Shown in pieces: positions 9,371 through 17,993 of a stretch of DNA of 64,000 bases (position 1 is the first letter of the stretch; each line of letters opens with the position of its first letter). The notes beneath the pieces are model-generated. The model saw only the letters and a list, made by a program, of their open reading frames with translations. It was not told the DNA's origin and did not search any database. Made by a program: the position numbers and the translations under genes. The DNA comes from Alsobacter metallidurans (GTDB lineage: Bacteria > Pseudomonadota > Alphaproteobacteria > Rhizobiales > Beijerinckiaceae): the NCBI RefSeq assembly GCF_014636935.1, contig NZ_BMES01000002.1, positions 1,183,534 through 1,247,533 on the forward strand. Reading direction: 5' to 3'.

Positions 9371-10246
9371 TTAATGTCCGAGCACCCGTCCGGCCACCGC
9401 GTCCAGCTTTGCGAGAAGGGCCGGATCCCGAGCCGACGGCGCAGTCATGATCGCGGTGTCCAGCGCCTTGTGCGATCCCGCCGGGCAGTCCTCGCGCTCG
9501 CGCGGGAAATCGGCAGCGAGCCGGGCCACCACACGGCGAGCCTTCTCGGTGTTGCGGTGCATCACCTTGATGACGTCGGCGACATCCACGGCGTCGTGCT
9601 CGGGATGCCAGCAGTCGAAATCAGTCACCATCGCAAGCGTCGCGTAGGTGATCTCGGCCTCGCGCGCCAGCTTGGCCTCGGGCATCGCCGTCATGCCGAT
9701 CACGTCGTAGCCGAGGTGGCGGTAGGTGTTGGACTCCGCATAGCTGGAGAACTGCGGCCCCTCCATGCACACATAGGTCCCACCCCGGCGGCAGGCCACG
9801 CTCTCCTTCTCGGCGGCCGCGGCCAACCGCGCCACGAGCCCCGGACCGACGGGATGCGCCATGGACACATGCGCGACGCACCCCGCCCCGAAAAACGAAC
9901 TTTCCCGGCGATGGGTGCGATCCACGAACTGGTCGACGAGCACGAACAGCCCCGGTTGCAGGTCCGGCTTGAACGACCCACAGGCCGAGAGCGACACCAG
10001 GTCGGTCACCCCTGCCCGCTTCATGGCGTCGATATTGGCGCGGTAGTTGATGTCGGACGGTGAGAGGCGGTGCCCGCGCCCGTGCCGTGGCAGGAACACG
10101 ATTGACGTCTCGCCGATACGGCCGAAGCGGAGCACGTCCGACGGATCGCCCCACGGCGTCCCGACGGCTTCTTCGCGAAGGTCGGCCAAGCCAGGCAGGT
10201 CGTAGACGCCGGATCCCCCGATGATCCCGAGAACGGCCCTGCTCAT
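9371..10246 (-). CDS. mtnP: S-methyl-5'-thioadenosine phosphorylase
   Basis: Phosphorolyses methylthioadenosine to adenine and 5-methylthioribose-1-phosphate in methionine salvage. The 291-residue protein begins [15 protein letters not shown] and contains FLPRHGRGH, the phosphate/nucleoside-site loops [12 protein letters not shown] and [10 protein letters not shown], and [12 protein letters not shown], all typical of PNP/MTAP family 2. Start ATG 10246. It lies 11 bp after a small methyltransferase-like membrane gene on the same strand, so the two probably share a transcript. Confidence 0.93.
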   Translation of the reverse strand: MSRAVLGIIGGSGVYDLPGLADLREEAVGTPWGDPSDVLRFGRIGETSIVFLPRHGRGHRLSPSDINYRANIDAMKRAGVTDLVSLSACGSFKPDLQPGLFVLVDQFVDRTHRRESSFFGAGCVAHVSMAHPVGPGLVARLAAAAEKESVACRRGGTYVCMEGPQFSSYAESNTYRHLGYDVIGMTAMPEAKLAREAEITYATLAMVTDFDCWHPEHDAVDVADVIKVMHRNTEKARRVVARLAADFPREREDCPAGSHKALDTAIMTAPSARDPALLAKLDAVAGRVLGH

Positions 10247-10257
10247 GTGTCGGCTCC

Positions 10258-10737
10258 CTAAATCCAGCGCCGCACCCGGGCGGCGTAGTCGCGCCAGTCC
10301 TGGCCGAAGCGGCGCTCCAGATGCGCCTCCTCGCGCGAGATCGCGAGCCAGTTCACAGCCGCGATGGTGACAGGCACCAGCAGCAGCAGCCAACCCCAGC
10401 GCAACGCCAGCGCGAAGCCAAGAAGCGCGACCGTATTGGCCACATAAATTGGATTGCGCGACCACCGGTACGGCCCCGTCGTCACCAGCGCTTTGCTGGG
10501 CGCGTTGGGCAGCACGGTCGTCCCCTTTCGACGAAGGACAATGAAGCAACCGAGATCCGCCAGGATCGCGATCGCGAACAGCGCGACGCCGGCCCACTCG
10601 GGCACGATCCGCAGTTGCAGGTCGAGCCATATGAAGGGGTCGACCTGCTCCAGCCCCCAAGCCAGCAACATGGCGGCGGAATAAATCAGCGGCGGCCACG
10701 GGATCGTGTTGGGCCTTTCGCCGATGTCGTGCGCCAT
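10258..10737 (-). CDS. Isoprenylcysteine carboxyl methyltransferase-like membrane protein
   Basis: Small integral-membrane methyltransferases of the ICMT/PEMT type bind S-adenosylmethionine in their C-terminal half. The 159-residue product has about four hydrophobic segments and the two conserved C-terminal motifs: [14 protein letters not shown] and the tail [20 protein letters not shown]. Two in-frame ATGs exist at 10743 and 10737; the second is chosen because the purine run AGGGGGG then sits 6 nt upstream. The substrate is unknown. Placement before mtnP is suggestive only because MTA and SAM metabolism are linked. Confidence 0.8.
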   Translation of the reverse strand: MAHDIGERPNTIPWPPLIYSAAMLLAWGLEQVDPFIWLDLQLRIVPEWAGVALFAIAILADLGCFIVLRRKGTTVLPNAPSKALVTTGPYRWSRNPIYVANTVALLGFALALRWGWLLLLVPVTIAAVNWLAISREEAHLERRFGQDWRDYAARVRRWI

Positions 10738-10854
10738 GCCCATCCCCCCTGCGGCTTTCGCCCAAACGCCTTGTGCGCGTCGCCCTCTACAAGCGGGCCG
10801 CGTCCGGGTTATCCTGCAGCAAACGGCTATCGCACAAGAGGAAACGCCAAGACC

Positions 10855-12027
10855 ATGCTGGCCAACGCCCCACGTCCCTTCAACTTCGACCTTGGCGAAA
10901 CCGCCGACGCCATTCGCGAAACGGTTGCGGGCTTTGCGCAAAGCGAGATTGCGCCCCGCGCCGACGCGATCGACAAGACCAACGAGTTCCCCCGCGACCT
11001 CTGGCCGCGGATGGGTGCGCTGGGCCTGCACGGCATCACCGTGGAGGAGGAATATGGCGGCTCCGGGCTCGGCTATCTCGAGCACGTCGTCGCCATGGAG
11101 GAAGTCAGCCGCGCGTCCGCGTCGGTCGGGCTGAGCTATGGCGCCCACTCCAACCTTTGCGTCAACCAGATGCGCCGCAACGGCTCCGAGGCGCAGAAGC
11201 GCAAATACCTGCCCAAGTTGATCTCGGGCGAGCATGTCGGCGCGCTGGCGATGTCCGAGCCCGGGGCGGGCTCCGACGTGGTTTCTATGCGCACACGAGC
11301 CGAAAAGCGCGGCGACCGCTATGTGCTCAATGGCTCCAAGATGTGGATCACCAACGGGCCGGTCGCCGGGACGCTGATCGTCTACGCCAAGACGGATCCT
11401 GACGCTGGCTCCAAGGGCATTACGGCCTTCATCGTCGAGAAGGGCATGAAGGGCTTCACCACCGCCCAAAAGCTGGACAAGCTCGGCATGCGCGGCTCCG
11501 ACACGTGCGAACTCGTGTTCGAGGATTGCGAGATCCCCGAAGAGAATGTCCTCGGCCAGGTCGGCAAGGGCGTCAACGTGCTGATGTCGGGCCTCGACTA
11601 CGAGCGCGCCGTGCTGGCCGCCGGCCCGCTGGGCATCATGCAGGCGGCGCTGGACGTGGTGATGCCCTACGTCCACGAGCGCAAGCAGTTCGGCAGGCCC
11701 ATCGGCGAGTTCCAACTCGTGCAGGGCAAGCTCGCCGACATGTACGTCACCATGAACGCCTGCAAGGCCTATGTGTACGCCGTCGCCAAGGCCTGCGACC
11801 GGGGCGAAACCACCCGCGAGGACGCGGCCGGCGCTATCCTGATCGCGGCCGAGAAGGCGACCCTGATGGCGCTTGACGCGATCCAGCTGCTGGGCGGCAA
11901 CGGCTACATCAACGACTACCCCACCGGCCGCCTGCTGCGCGACGCCAAGCTCTACGAGATCGGCGCCGGCACCAGCGAAATCCGCCGCATGCTGATCGGA
12001 CGCGAGCTGTTCGCAAAGACGATGTGA
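10855..12027 (+). CDS. ivd: Isovaleryl-CoA dehydrogenase
   Basis: FAD-dependent acyl-CoA dehydrogenase of leucine breakdown (isovaleryl-CoA to 3-methylcrotonyl-CoA). The 390-residue protein has [14 protein letters not shown] and [11 protein letters not shown] (FAD/substrate site), [18 protein letters not shown], and [19 protein letters not shown] near the C-terminus. [18 protein letters not shown] matches the region where isovaleryl-CoA dehydrogenases, unlike short-chain enzymes, carry the catalytic Glu. ATG 10855 is right for family length; the open frame further upstream is only the antisense of the neighbouring gene. 3-Methylcrotonyl-CoA carboxylase genes are not visible. Confidence 0.88.
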   Translation: MLANAPRPFNFDLGETADAIRETVAGFAQSEIAPRADAIDKTNEFPRDLWPRMGALGLHGITVEEEYGGSGLGYLEHVVAMEEVSRASASVGLSYGAHSNLCVNQMRRNGSEAQKRKYLPKLISGEHVGALAMSEPGAGSDVVSMRTRAEKRGDRYVLNGSKMWITNGPVAGTLIVYAKTDPDAGSKGITAFIVEKGMKGFTTAQKLDKLGMRGSDTCELVFEDCEIPEENVLGQVGKGVNVLMSGLDYERAVLAAGPLGIMQAALDVVMPYVHERKQFGRPIGEFQLVQGKLADMYVTMNACKAYVYAVAKACDRGETTREDAAGAILIAAEKATLMALDAIQLLGGNGYINDYPTGRLLRDAKLYEIGAGTSEIRRMLIGRELFAKTM

Positions 12028-12059
12028 CCGCCAGCCCACCTCACCAAGGAAGCCCAAAC

Positions 12060-12680
12060 ATGCTCGTGATCTGGGGGCGTCTCAGCTCCGTCAACGTCCA
12101 GAAAGTCGTCTTTGCCGCCGATGCGCTCGGCCTTGTCTACCAGCGCAACGAGGCCGGCGGGGTGCACGGGGTAGTGGACACGCCGGGATACCGGGCCATG
12201 AACCCGAACGGCCTCGTCCCCACGCTGCAGGACGACGACACTGTGCTGTGGGAATCCAACGCAATAGTTCGCTACCTTGCCGCGAAGCACGGCGCGGGCA
12301 CGTTGTGGCCCGTCGATCCGGTCGCTCGGGCCCGGGCGGATCGCTGGATGGACTGGCAGCAGACCACCCTGAATCCGGCTGTGGGCCCGGCGTTTGTGAA
12401 CCTCGTACGCACGGCGCCGGAGAAGCGAGACATGGCGGCCGTTGAGGCTTCGCGGGTCAAGACCAATTCGGTGACCAAGGTTCTCGATGCTCACCTGGGC
12501 GAGCACGCATTTCTGGCGGGCGACTCGTTCACCATGGCCGAATGCGTCGTTGGTCCACAGCTGCACCGCTGGCTGAATATGCCCATCGAGCGCGAAAACC
12601 GGCCCAATTTGGAAGCTTGGTACAATCGCCTTACCGAAAATCCGGCTTCCCGAACCGCTTTTCCGCGTCCCATCACATGA
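12060..12680 (+). CDS. Glutathione S-transferase family protein
   Basis: The 206-residue protein has a thioredoxin-fold N-terminal domain (MLVIWGRLSSVNVQKVVFAA), the cis-Pro motif NPNGLVPTL, the glutathione-gamma-Glu motif ESNAIVRYLA, and an all-helical C-terminal half with GDSFTMAECVV. Start ATG 12060 has AAGGA about nine bases upstream. It follows the isovaleryl-CoA dehydrogenase by 32 bp on the same strand, so co-transcription is likely. The substrate is not predictable. Confidence 0.85.
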   Translation: MLVIWGRLSSVNVQKVVFAADALGLVYQRNEAGGVHGVVDTPGYRAMNPNGLVPTLQDDDTVLWESNAIVRYLAAKHGAGTLWPVDPVARARADRWMDWQQTTLNPAVGPAFVNLVRTAPEKRDMAAVEASRVKTNSVTKVLDAHLGEHAFLAGDSFTMAECVVGPQLHRWLNMPIERENRPNLEAWYNRLTENPASRTAFPRPIT

Positions 12681-12809
12681 GCTGTGGCGGGCATGGTTTC
12701 CAGACGTGCTTAGAGGGTTAACGGCCATCCGACTCCCTCGGGTAACCAAGTGAGATGATTGCAATCCGCATCCAGTAGAACAGCGTCAGTTGTGACTGGA
12801 ACGGACGCG

Positions 12810-13253
12810 ATGATTGTAAATACAGAAGATTTGATCACAGGCGTTGCAATTACGCTTGTCGGAGGACGCCACCTTAACGGAGCCGTCTACGGCTTTCCCA
12901 TAGACGGGATGATGGAGCTGCTGGACCAGCCGGCTGATTTCATTCAACTCGTAGTGGAGGAGGGCGAGTTCGCCTATGTCAGCAAGAAGCAGATTGCCGT
13001 GCTGCGGTCGTCGAGCCGGCTGTCTGGGCTCAGGTTCCCGGCGCTGGCGGCGTCGCTGCACGAACTGCTCGACCTCCCAATCGATGCCACGCCCGACGTG
13101 GTCCGGCTCGCCTATCTGGACCGGGCCGCCCGCTACAACCCGGCGCAATATGGCGGACTAACCCTGCCCGAAGAGGTCAGGGATTACCTGGAAGCGATGC
13201 ACGGCGCCCTGCGCGAAGCGTATCAGGTCTACATCACCCCGAGGCCGACGTAA
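12810..13253 (+). CDS. Unknown protein: small beta domain plus degenerate J-like tail
   Basis: Not recognised as a named family. Residues 11-67 (GVAITLVGGRHLNGAV and FIQLVVEEGEFAYVSKKQ) look like a compact beta domain with the pattern V-x-L-x-x-G-x-x-L-x-G, and a very similar domain forms the whole of the next gene. Residues about 80-141 resemble a J domain: LHELLDLPIDATPDVVRLAY, then RAARYNPAQYGGL, and a final helix ending EAYQVY. The HPD tripeptide needed to stimulate Hsp70 reads NPA (110-112), so classical co-chaperone activity is unlikely. Start ATG 12810 gives 147 residues; the open frame upstream adds nothing family-like. Confidence 0.72.
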   Translation: MIVNTEDLITGVAITLVGGRHLNGAVYGFPIDGMMELLDQPADFIQLVVEEGEFAYVSKKQIAVLRSSSRLSGLRFPALAASLHELLDLPIDATPDVVRLAYLDRAARYNPAQYGGLTLPEEVRDYLEAMHGALREAYQVYITPRPT

Positions 13254-13323
13254 GGATCCCTGCTGATCATCGTATCTAAACGTTCGTGGTCCAAGAATGC
13301 TGGACCTCAGACAGTGGTGACCG

Positions 13324-13578
13324 ATGTTCGCAAAAGACAACAAGCGCCTGCCCGTGACCCTGACCCTTGCGGACGGGCGTACCCTCGTGGGGGCTATTAC
13401 GGCGGGACTATCCGCCAGCATCGCATCGGCGTTGAACCGCGAAGGCTTGTTTCTCGAGTTCATCGCCGAGAACGGCGAACTGCTCTTCATCGGCAAGAAC
13501 AGCATCATGATGGTTCGGGAAGGCGCAATAGGCAGATCCCTGGATGTCCCCGCCATCGCAATGGCCCCGGGCGCTTGA
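13324..13578 (+). CDS. Small unknown protein related to the preceding gene's N-terminal domain
   Basis: 84 residues. VTLTLADGRTLVGAI (11-25) lines up with VAITLVGGRHLNGAV of the preceding protein, and FLEFIAENGELLFIGKNS (43-60) with its FIQLVVEEGEFAYVSKKQ, at the same spacing. It is therefore probably a single-domain paralogue. The two genes are 70 bp apart on the same strand. No signal peptide, membrane segment or catalytic motif. The fold may be SH3- or Sm-like, but this is only inferred from length and the hydrophobic pattern. Confidence 0.7.
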   Translation: MFAKDNKRLPVTLTLADGRTLVGAITAGLSASIASALNREGLFLEFIAENGELLFIGKNSIMMVREGAIGRSLDVPAIAMAPGA

Positions 13579-13620
13579 TGTAAGACGTCAGGCGCGCACG
13601 GACGCGCGTGTATCTGGCGC

Positions 13621-14082
13621 TCAGATCGGCGCCCTGAACAGCGGCGCCCCAGGCTTGCGGGGCGCCGGCTCCCCATGCTCGAGCTCAAAGACATAGTCGG
13701 CCGGCAATCCGGCGGCACGAGCCGCCGCGACCACGCCCTCGAGATAGCCGGGCTTCGGCTTCCCGGGGCGATCCGTGCGGCCGACATACACCAGGGCGCG
13801 GCGTGCTCCGCCTGGCGTCACCACCGGTTGGTTGATCTTGGTGTAAAGGCCCGTATGCAGGCTCTCGTAGCGGTCGAGCGCCGGAATGTCCGAAAGCGCC
13901 AGATCCCACAGTACGCCGTGCACGGTTCGACGCGGGTCGCGCACCACCGACGCGTAGCCCTCCGCCATGATCATGAACCGATGCCGCGGCAGGCGGGCCA
14001 GGCCGACGATCGTCGACCGCGGACAGCGCTGCTCCATGGCGACGCGATCCATGTTGGAGCCATAGGCGAAATAAAGGGGCAT
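13621..14082 (-). CDS. Gamma-glutamylcyclotransferase-like (AIG2/GGCT fold) protein
   Basis: The 153-residue product opens with MPLYFAYGSNMD, the YGSN signature of the GGCT/AIG2 fold, and keeps the downstream stretch HGVLWDLALSDIPALDRYE, whose acidic residue matches the catalytic Glu position of the fold. Such proteins release 5-oxoproline from gamma-glutamyl peptides or amines; the exact substrate is unknown. Start ATG 14082. It is isolated from pccA by 134 bp that contain a hairpin. Confidence 0.82.
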   Translation of the reverse strand: MPLYFAYGSNMDRVAMEQRCPRSTIVGLARLPRHRFMIMAEGYASVVRDPRRTVHGVLWDLALSDIPALDRYESLHTGLYTKINQPVVTPGGARRALVYVGRTDRPGKPKPGYLEGVVAAARAAGLPADYVFELEHGEPAPRKPGAPLFRAPI

Positions 14083-14189
14083 GGATCAAGACTCGATGGA
14101 ACGGCCAGTGGTGAGTCTAGAAGCGCTTGCGCCGTAATAGCGCGCAAGGACGGTAGGGACGAGGGTCCCTCCCCGAACCGGCGCAAACG

Positions 14190-14206
14190 CGCCGCCGAAG
14201 GCGGCG
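14190..14206 (-). terminator. Hairpin after pccA
   Basis: Arms CGCCGCC (14190-14196) and GGCGGCG (14200-14206) with a 3-nt loop stand just beyond the pccA stop codon. On the minus strand the stem is followed by GCGTTTGCG, a weak T-run. Probable 3' end of the pccA message. Confidence 0.45.
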
Positions 14207-14216
14207 GCGCCACAAC

Positions 14217-16220
14217 TCACTTGAATTCGATGATCACGGCGTCCACGGCCAGGCTGTCGCCTTCCTTGGCCAGGATCTTGGCCACGGTGCCGTCTTTTTC
14301 GGCGCGCAGCACGTTCTCCATTTTCATCGCCTCGACGATGCACAGCATTTCGCCGGCCTTGACCTCCTGCCCTTCCGCAACCGAGATCGCCTTCACCAGC
14401 CCCGGCATGGGGCACAGCAGGAACTTGCCGGTGTCGGCCGCGACCTTCTCGGGCATCAAGGCCGCGAGTTCGGCCTCCCGGCGCGTATAGACCCTCGCGG
14501 CCGCGTAGGCGCCCGCATGCGACAGCGCCACCCCGTTCAGCAGGGGCCGAACCTGCAGGGCGACCTCGTTGCCGTCGACCGTGCCCTGCCACACGGGCTC
14601 GCCCGGCCGCCAGCCCGACGACACCTCGTGCGAGTGGCCTTCACCGAAGCGCACCACCGTGGCGTAGCTCATGTCCTCGATGGCCACGTCGAAACGCTGG
14701 CCACCGAGCATCACCACCCGCTCGGTCTCGAACTGCACCGGCGCGGCGGCGCGTAGCTGGCCCGAAATGCCGCGCTTGCGTCCATTGAGCTTGTGATCGA
14801 TCGCGGCCGCGACCGCGGCCATCAGGTGCGCGGTTTCGCCCTCCGGGGCGATTGGCTTGAAGCCCTCCGGGAACTCCTCGGCGATGAAGCCGGTCGAAAG
14901 GCGCCCAGCCTTCCAGCGTTCATGCGCCATCAACGCGGACAGGAACGGGATGTTGTGACGGATACCCTCGATCGCGAATGCGTCGAGCGCCCTGCCCTGC
15001 GACTCGATGGCCTCCAGCCGCGTCGGCGCATGTGTCACCAGCTTGGCAATCATCGGGTCGTAGTAGATCGAGATCTCGCCGCCTTCGTAGACGCCGGTGT
15101 CGTTGCGCACCATCACATCGCCGGTGCGGCCTTCGGCGGGCGGACGATAGCTCACGAGCCTGCCGGTGGACGGCATGAAGTTGCGCGTCGGGTCCTCGGC
15201 ATAGACGCGGCTCTCCACCGCCCAGCCGTTCAGCTTCACGTCGTCCTGCGTGATCGAGAGCTTCTCGCCTGCCGCGACGCGGATCATCTGCTCGACGAGG
15301 TCGACGCCGGTGATCATCTCGGTGACCGGATGCTCGACCTGCAGGCGCGTGTTCATTTCCAGGAAGAAGAACGAGCGGTCCTGCCCGGCCACGAACTCGA
15401 CCGTGCCGGCGGAATCGTAGCCCACCGCGCGGGCCAGCGCGCAGGCCTGCTCGCCCATGAGGCGGCGGGTCGCTTCGTCCAGCAGCGGCGACGGGGCCTC
15501 CTCGATCACCTTCTGGTTGCGGCGCTGAATGGAGCACTCGCGCTCGCCCAGATAGATGACGTTGCCGTGCTTGTCGCCCAGCACCTGTATCTCGATGTGG
15601 CGCGGGTCGACGATGAACTTCTCAACGAACACGCGGTCGTCGCCGAACGAGGACGCGGCCTCAGATTTGGCGCGCGCGAAGCCTTCCGCGACTTCATCGG
15701 CCGAATAGGCGATGCGCATGCCCTTGCCGCCGCCGCCCGCCGAGGCCTTGATCATCACCGGGTAGCCGATCTCGTCCGCGATCGTCACCGCGTGAGCGGG
15801 ATCCTCGATTACGCCGAGATGCCCCGGTACGGTGGAAACCCGGGCGGCGTTGGCGAACTTCTTGGATTCGATCTTGTCGCCCATGGCCTCGATGGCCTTG
15901 GGATTGGGACCGATGAACACGATCCCGGCCGCCTCCAGCGCCTTCGGAAAAGCGGCGCGCTCCGACAGGAAGCCATAGCCCGGATGAACCGCCTCGGCGC
16001 CGGTCGCCTTGCAGGCTTCCACGATCTTCTCGATCAGCAGATAGGACTGGGCGGCGGCGGGCGGGCCGATATGGACGGCCTCGTCGGCCATCTCGACATG
16101 CAGCGCGTCCCGATCGGCGTCCGAATAGACCGCAACGGTCCTGATGCCCATGCGGCGGGCTGTCTTGATGACGCGGCAGGCGATTTCGCCGCGGTTGGCG
16201 ATCAGAATTTTATTGAACAT
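14217..16220 (-). CDS. pccA: Propionyl-CoA carboxylase alpha subunit (biotin carboxylase + biotin carrier)
   Basis: Carboxylates its own biotin with ATP and bicarbonate; the beta subunit then passes the carboxyl group to propionyl-CoA. The biotin carboxylase part spans about 1-450: MFNKILIANRGEIACRVI, the Gly-rich ATP loop KASAGGGGKGMR, and FLEMNTRLQVEHPVTE. Next is a linker/BT-like domain typical of PCC, then the carrier domain with EAMKMEN, biotinyl Lys633. The 667-residue length fits PccA better than the shorter AccC. The cognate beta subunit gene lies 2.5 kb away on the same strand rather than adjacent. Confidence 0.92.
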   Translation of the reverse strand: MFNKILIANRGEIACRVIKTARRMGIRTVAVYSDADRDALHVEMADEAVHIGPPAAAQSYLLIEKIVEACKATGAEAVHPGYGFLSERAAFPKALEAAGIVFIGPNPKAIEAMGDKIESKKFANAARVSTVPGHLGVIEDPAHAVTIADEIGYPVMIKASAGGGGKGMRIAYSADEVAEGFARAKSEAASSFGDDRVFVEKFIVDPRHIEIQVLGDKHGNVIYLGERECSIQRRNQKVIEEAPSPLLDEATRRLMGEQACALARAVGYDSAGTVEFVAGQDRSFFFLEMNTRLQVEHPVTEMITGVDLVEQMIRVAAGEKLSITQDDVKLNGWAVESRVYAEDPTRNFMPSTGRLVSYRPPAEGRTGDVMVRNDTGVYEGGEISIYYDPMIAKLVTHAPTRLEAIESQGRALDAFAIEGIRHNIPFLSALMAHERWKAGRLSTGFIAEEFPEGFKPIAPEGETAHLMAAVAAAIDHKLNGRKRGISGQLRAAAPVQFETERVVMLGGQRFDVAIEDMSYATVVRFGEGHSHEVSSGWRPGEPVWQGTVDGNEVALQVRPLLNGVALSHAGAYAAARVYTRREAELAALMPEKVAADTGKFLLCPMPGLVKAISVAEGQEVKAGEMLCIVEAMKMENVLRAEKDGTVAKILAKEGDSLAVDAVIIEFK

Positions 16221-16366
16221 GCCCGTCCCGAGATCGAAGCCACGCTGGATTCGAGATCGTTTCTAGGCTGCGGGCGCGGGGTCGTCCACTCACCGAAGGA
16301 CTGAGATGCAAACCGGCGCAGCCTCGCGGCCACGCCCGTCTACTCGTCAAAATCAGAGGAGGCGGC

Positions 16367-16810
16367 TCAGGCCGCGCGGCGCACCAGCGCGACTTCCGGG
16401 TCCTGCAGGGCCCTCAGGCCGCGATTCTCTTCGAGAGCGAGCGCGATCACCGCCTGGTCGACGCGCTCGGCTTCGCGAACCAGGTTGACCAGGAGCGGGC
16501 CTACGTTCAGAGCCGGGCCGCTACGAGCCATTTGCAGACACGTGATCAGCCAAGCGGCGTCCTCGTCGCGGATGTAGCCGGTGGGGCGACGCTCCCAGAC
16601 CAGATGCGCGGTCAAGGCCTCGACGAAAAACTCGGCCCAGGCGTCGCAGGCTTGGCCCACCATCCGCTCCATGCGGATCAGCCCCTCGGCCTCTTCCTTG
16701 GAGATCCCTGCATCTTCGATCAGCCGCTGGATTTCGCGAACGTCATCCAGAGCAATCGATTGCTTCTCGATGGTCCGGATCACGACGTTCTGGATGCGGT
16801 TGGCGTTCAT
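16367..16810 (-). CDS. Unknown helical protein, related to the 17990-18646 product
   Basis: 147 residues, mostly helical, no signal peptide or membrane segment. Function not recognised. Residues 36-70 carry the pattern ISKEEAEGLIRME ... FFVEALTAHL, which matches VTRREAEALFDIA ... LFAVAVANHL of the protein encoded at 17990-18646 with only a one-residue spacing change. This is followed by GYIRDEDAAWLI. I recall similar arrangements in alphaproteobacterial proteins of unknown role, but cannot name a family. It is 146 bp upstream of pccA in transcription order. Start ATG 16810. Confidence 0.7.
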   Translation of the reverse strand: MNANRIQNVVIRTIEKQSIALDDVREIQRLIEDAGISKEEAEGLIRMERMVGQACDAWAEFFVEALTAHLVWERRPTGYIRDEDAAWLITCLQMARSGPALNVGPLLVNLVREAERVDQAVIALALEENRGLRALQDPEVALVRRAA

Positions 16811-16992
16811 CTGTTTGACCTCCGCGGCTTTATTGTCGCCGCTCTTCTCTCTTTCGTGCAGTAATCATTGATCCACACGTATGGAGCGCAAGTTAAAGGT
16901 CTATGTCCTAACGAAAATTCAGGTTAAACAGGCCTGACCAGCCATACTTACTTGAGAATTAATCCGCGGGTGGGCTATTCACAGGGATCGTC

Positions 16993-17022
16993 CCGCAGGC
17001 TAGGCAGGAAGCCCGCCTGCGG
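16993..17022 (+). promoter_or_regulatory. Hairpin directly upstream of the GT8 start
   Basis: Arms CCGCAGGC (16993-17000) and GCCTGCGG (17015-17022) with a 14-nt loop end 8 nt before the ATG at 17031. The only GGA that could serve as ribosome binding site (17021-17023) lies inside or at the edge of the 3' arm, so the structure may limit translation. Inference from sequence only. Confidence 0.4.
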
Positions 17023-17030
17023 AATGCGTC

Positions 17031-17993
17031 ATGACCGCTCCCTTGCCCGTCTGCTTCACGCCGGACGCCCTGTATTTCCGCCCTGCGGTGTTCACGGCCG
17101 CGACGCTGCTGGCCCAGCCGGATGCCGAGGGGCTCGACATCCTGTTCCTCTGCGAGGACCGCGACGTCGCAAAGGGCTTTGAGGATCTCGACCCCGCCTT
17201 GCGCGGCCGCATCACCTTGCTGCCGGTGGATTGGACCCGGCACGTCGCGGACCTGCCGACACGCGGGCATTTCACCTCGGCGGTGAACCGGCGCCTCGCG
17301 CTGCATCGCATCCTGCCGGAGCGGTATGAGCGGTTCGTCTCGATGGACGCCGACATGCAGGTCGTCCGCCCGGGCCTCGCGCGCCTGGCCGGACTGAACC
17401 TGGACGGCCGCGCGCTGGCGGCGGCCTATGACATGATCTTCCTGAAGGACTTCGAGGACGGCCCGCTCACGGCCGAGTTCCGCGCCTATCGGGCCGAGCT
17501 CGGGCTCGCGCCGGACACGCCCTACTTCAACAACGGGCTGACGCTGATTGACCGGCACGCGTGGACGCTGGCCGGCGTCGCCGAGGAGGCTGCAGCAAGG
17601 CTACGGGCCGCGCCGGCGCGCTATCCGTTCCTGGAGCAAAGCGCGCTGAACAGCGTCATCCAGGGCGCCTTCGCGCCGCTCTCGCCGCGCTACAATTTCA
17701 TGGGCGACTTTCTGCTGCTCGACCTCGAGGACGAGGTCGAGCCGGTGGTCCGCCATTTCGTGAACCGGCCGAAGCCGTGGGAAGCCGGCTACCCTGGCGC
17801 GCCCGCGCATGCCGAGGCTTACGCCAGCTGGTTCGCGGCGTCTCCCTGGCCCAGCTTCGCCGCCGAGCCTGCCGCGCCCCAGGCGGGCGATCCAACGCAA
17901 AAGGCCCGCATGGCGCCCTTCCGGGAGCGCCTGCGGGCCTTTCTTGAAACAGTGAGCTTCGCGGACGGCTGGCGCCCGCAAGCGTCGGCTTAG
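17031..17993 (+). CDS. Glycosyltransferase family 8 protein
   Basis: Retaining GT-A glycosyltransferase of the LgtC/glycogenin type. The metal-binding DxD motif is SMDADMQ (Asp106-Asp108), preceded by TSAVNRRLALHRILPE. The acceptor-side motifs FNNGLTLID and EQSALNSVIQG are present, with YNFMGDF and VRHFVNRPKPW towards the C-terminus, as expected for the family. 320 residues, no signal peptide. Substrate unknown; LPS or surface polysaccharide synthesis is the usual setting. Its stop overlaps the stop of the convergent neighbour by 4 bp, and its last 100 bases contain a hairpin that reads as a terminator for that neighbour. Confidence 0.88.
   Translation: MTAPLPVCFTPDALYFRPAVFTAATLLAQPDAEGLDILFLCEDRDVAKGFEDLDPALRGRITLLPVDWTRHVADLPTRGHFTSAVNRRLALHRILPERYERFVSMDADMQVVRPGLARLAGLNLDGRALAAAYDMIFLKDFEDGPLTAEFRAYRAELGLAPDTPYFNNGLTLIDRHAWTLAGVAEEAAARLRAAPARYPFLEQSALNSVIQGAFAPLSPRYNFMGDFLLLDLEDEVEPVVRHFVNRPKPWEAGYPGAPAHAEAYASWFAASPWPSFAAEPAAPQAGDPTQKARMAPFRERLRAFLETVSFADGWRPQASA
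17898..17943 (-). terminator. Intrinsic terminator for the 17990-18646 gene, inside the GT8 coding region
   Basis: Perfect 11-bp arms AAAGGCCCGCA (17900-17910) and TGCGGGCCTTT (17932-17942) enclose a second stem GGCGC/GCGCC. Read on the minus strand, the hairpin is followed by TTTTGCG, and it starts about 50 bases after the stop of the minus-strand gene. All of it lies within the codons for the GT8 C-terminus. Confidence 0.65.

Noticed and set aside
12810..13253. Functional DnaJ-type co-chaperone
   Set aside because: The HPD tripeptide is replaced by NPA and there is no Gly/Phe or zinc-finger region.
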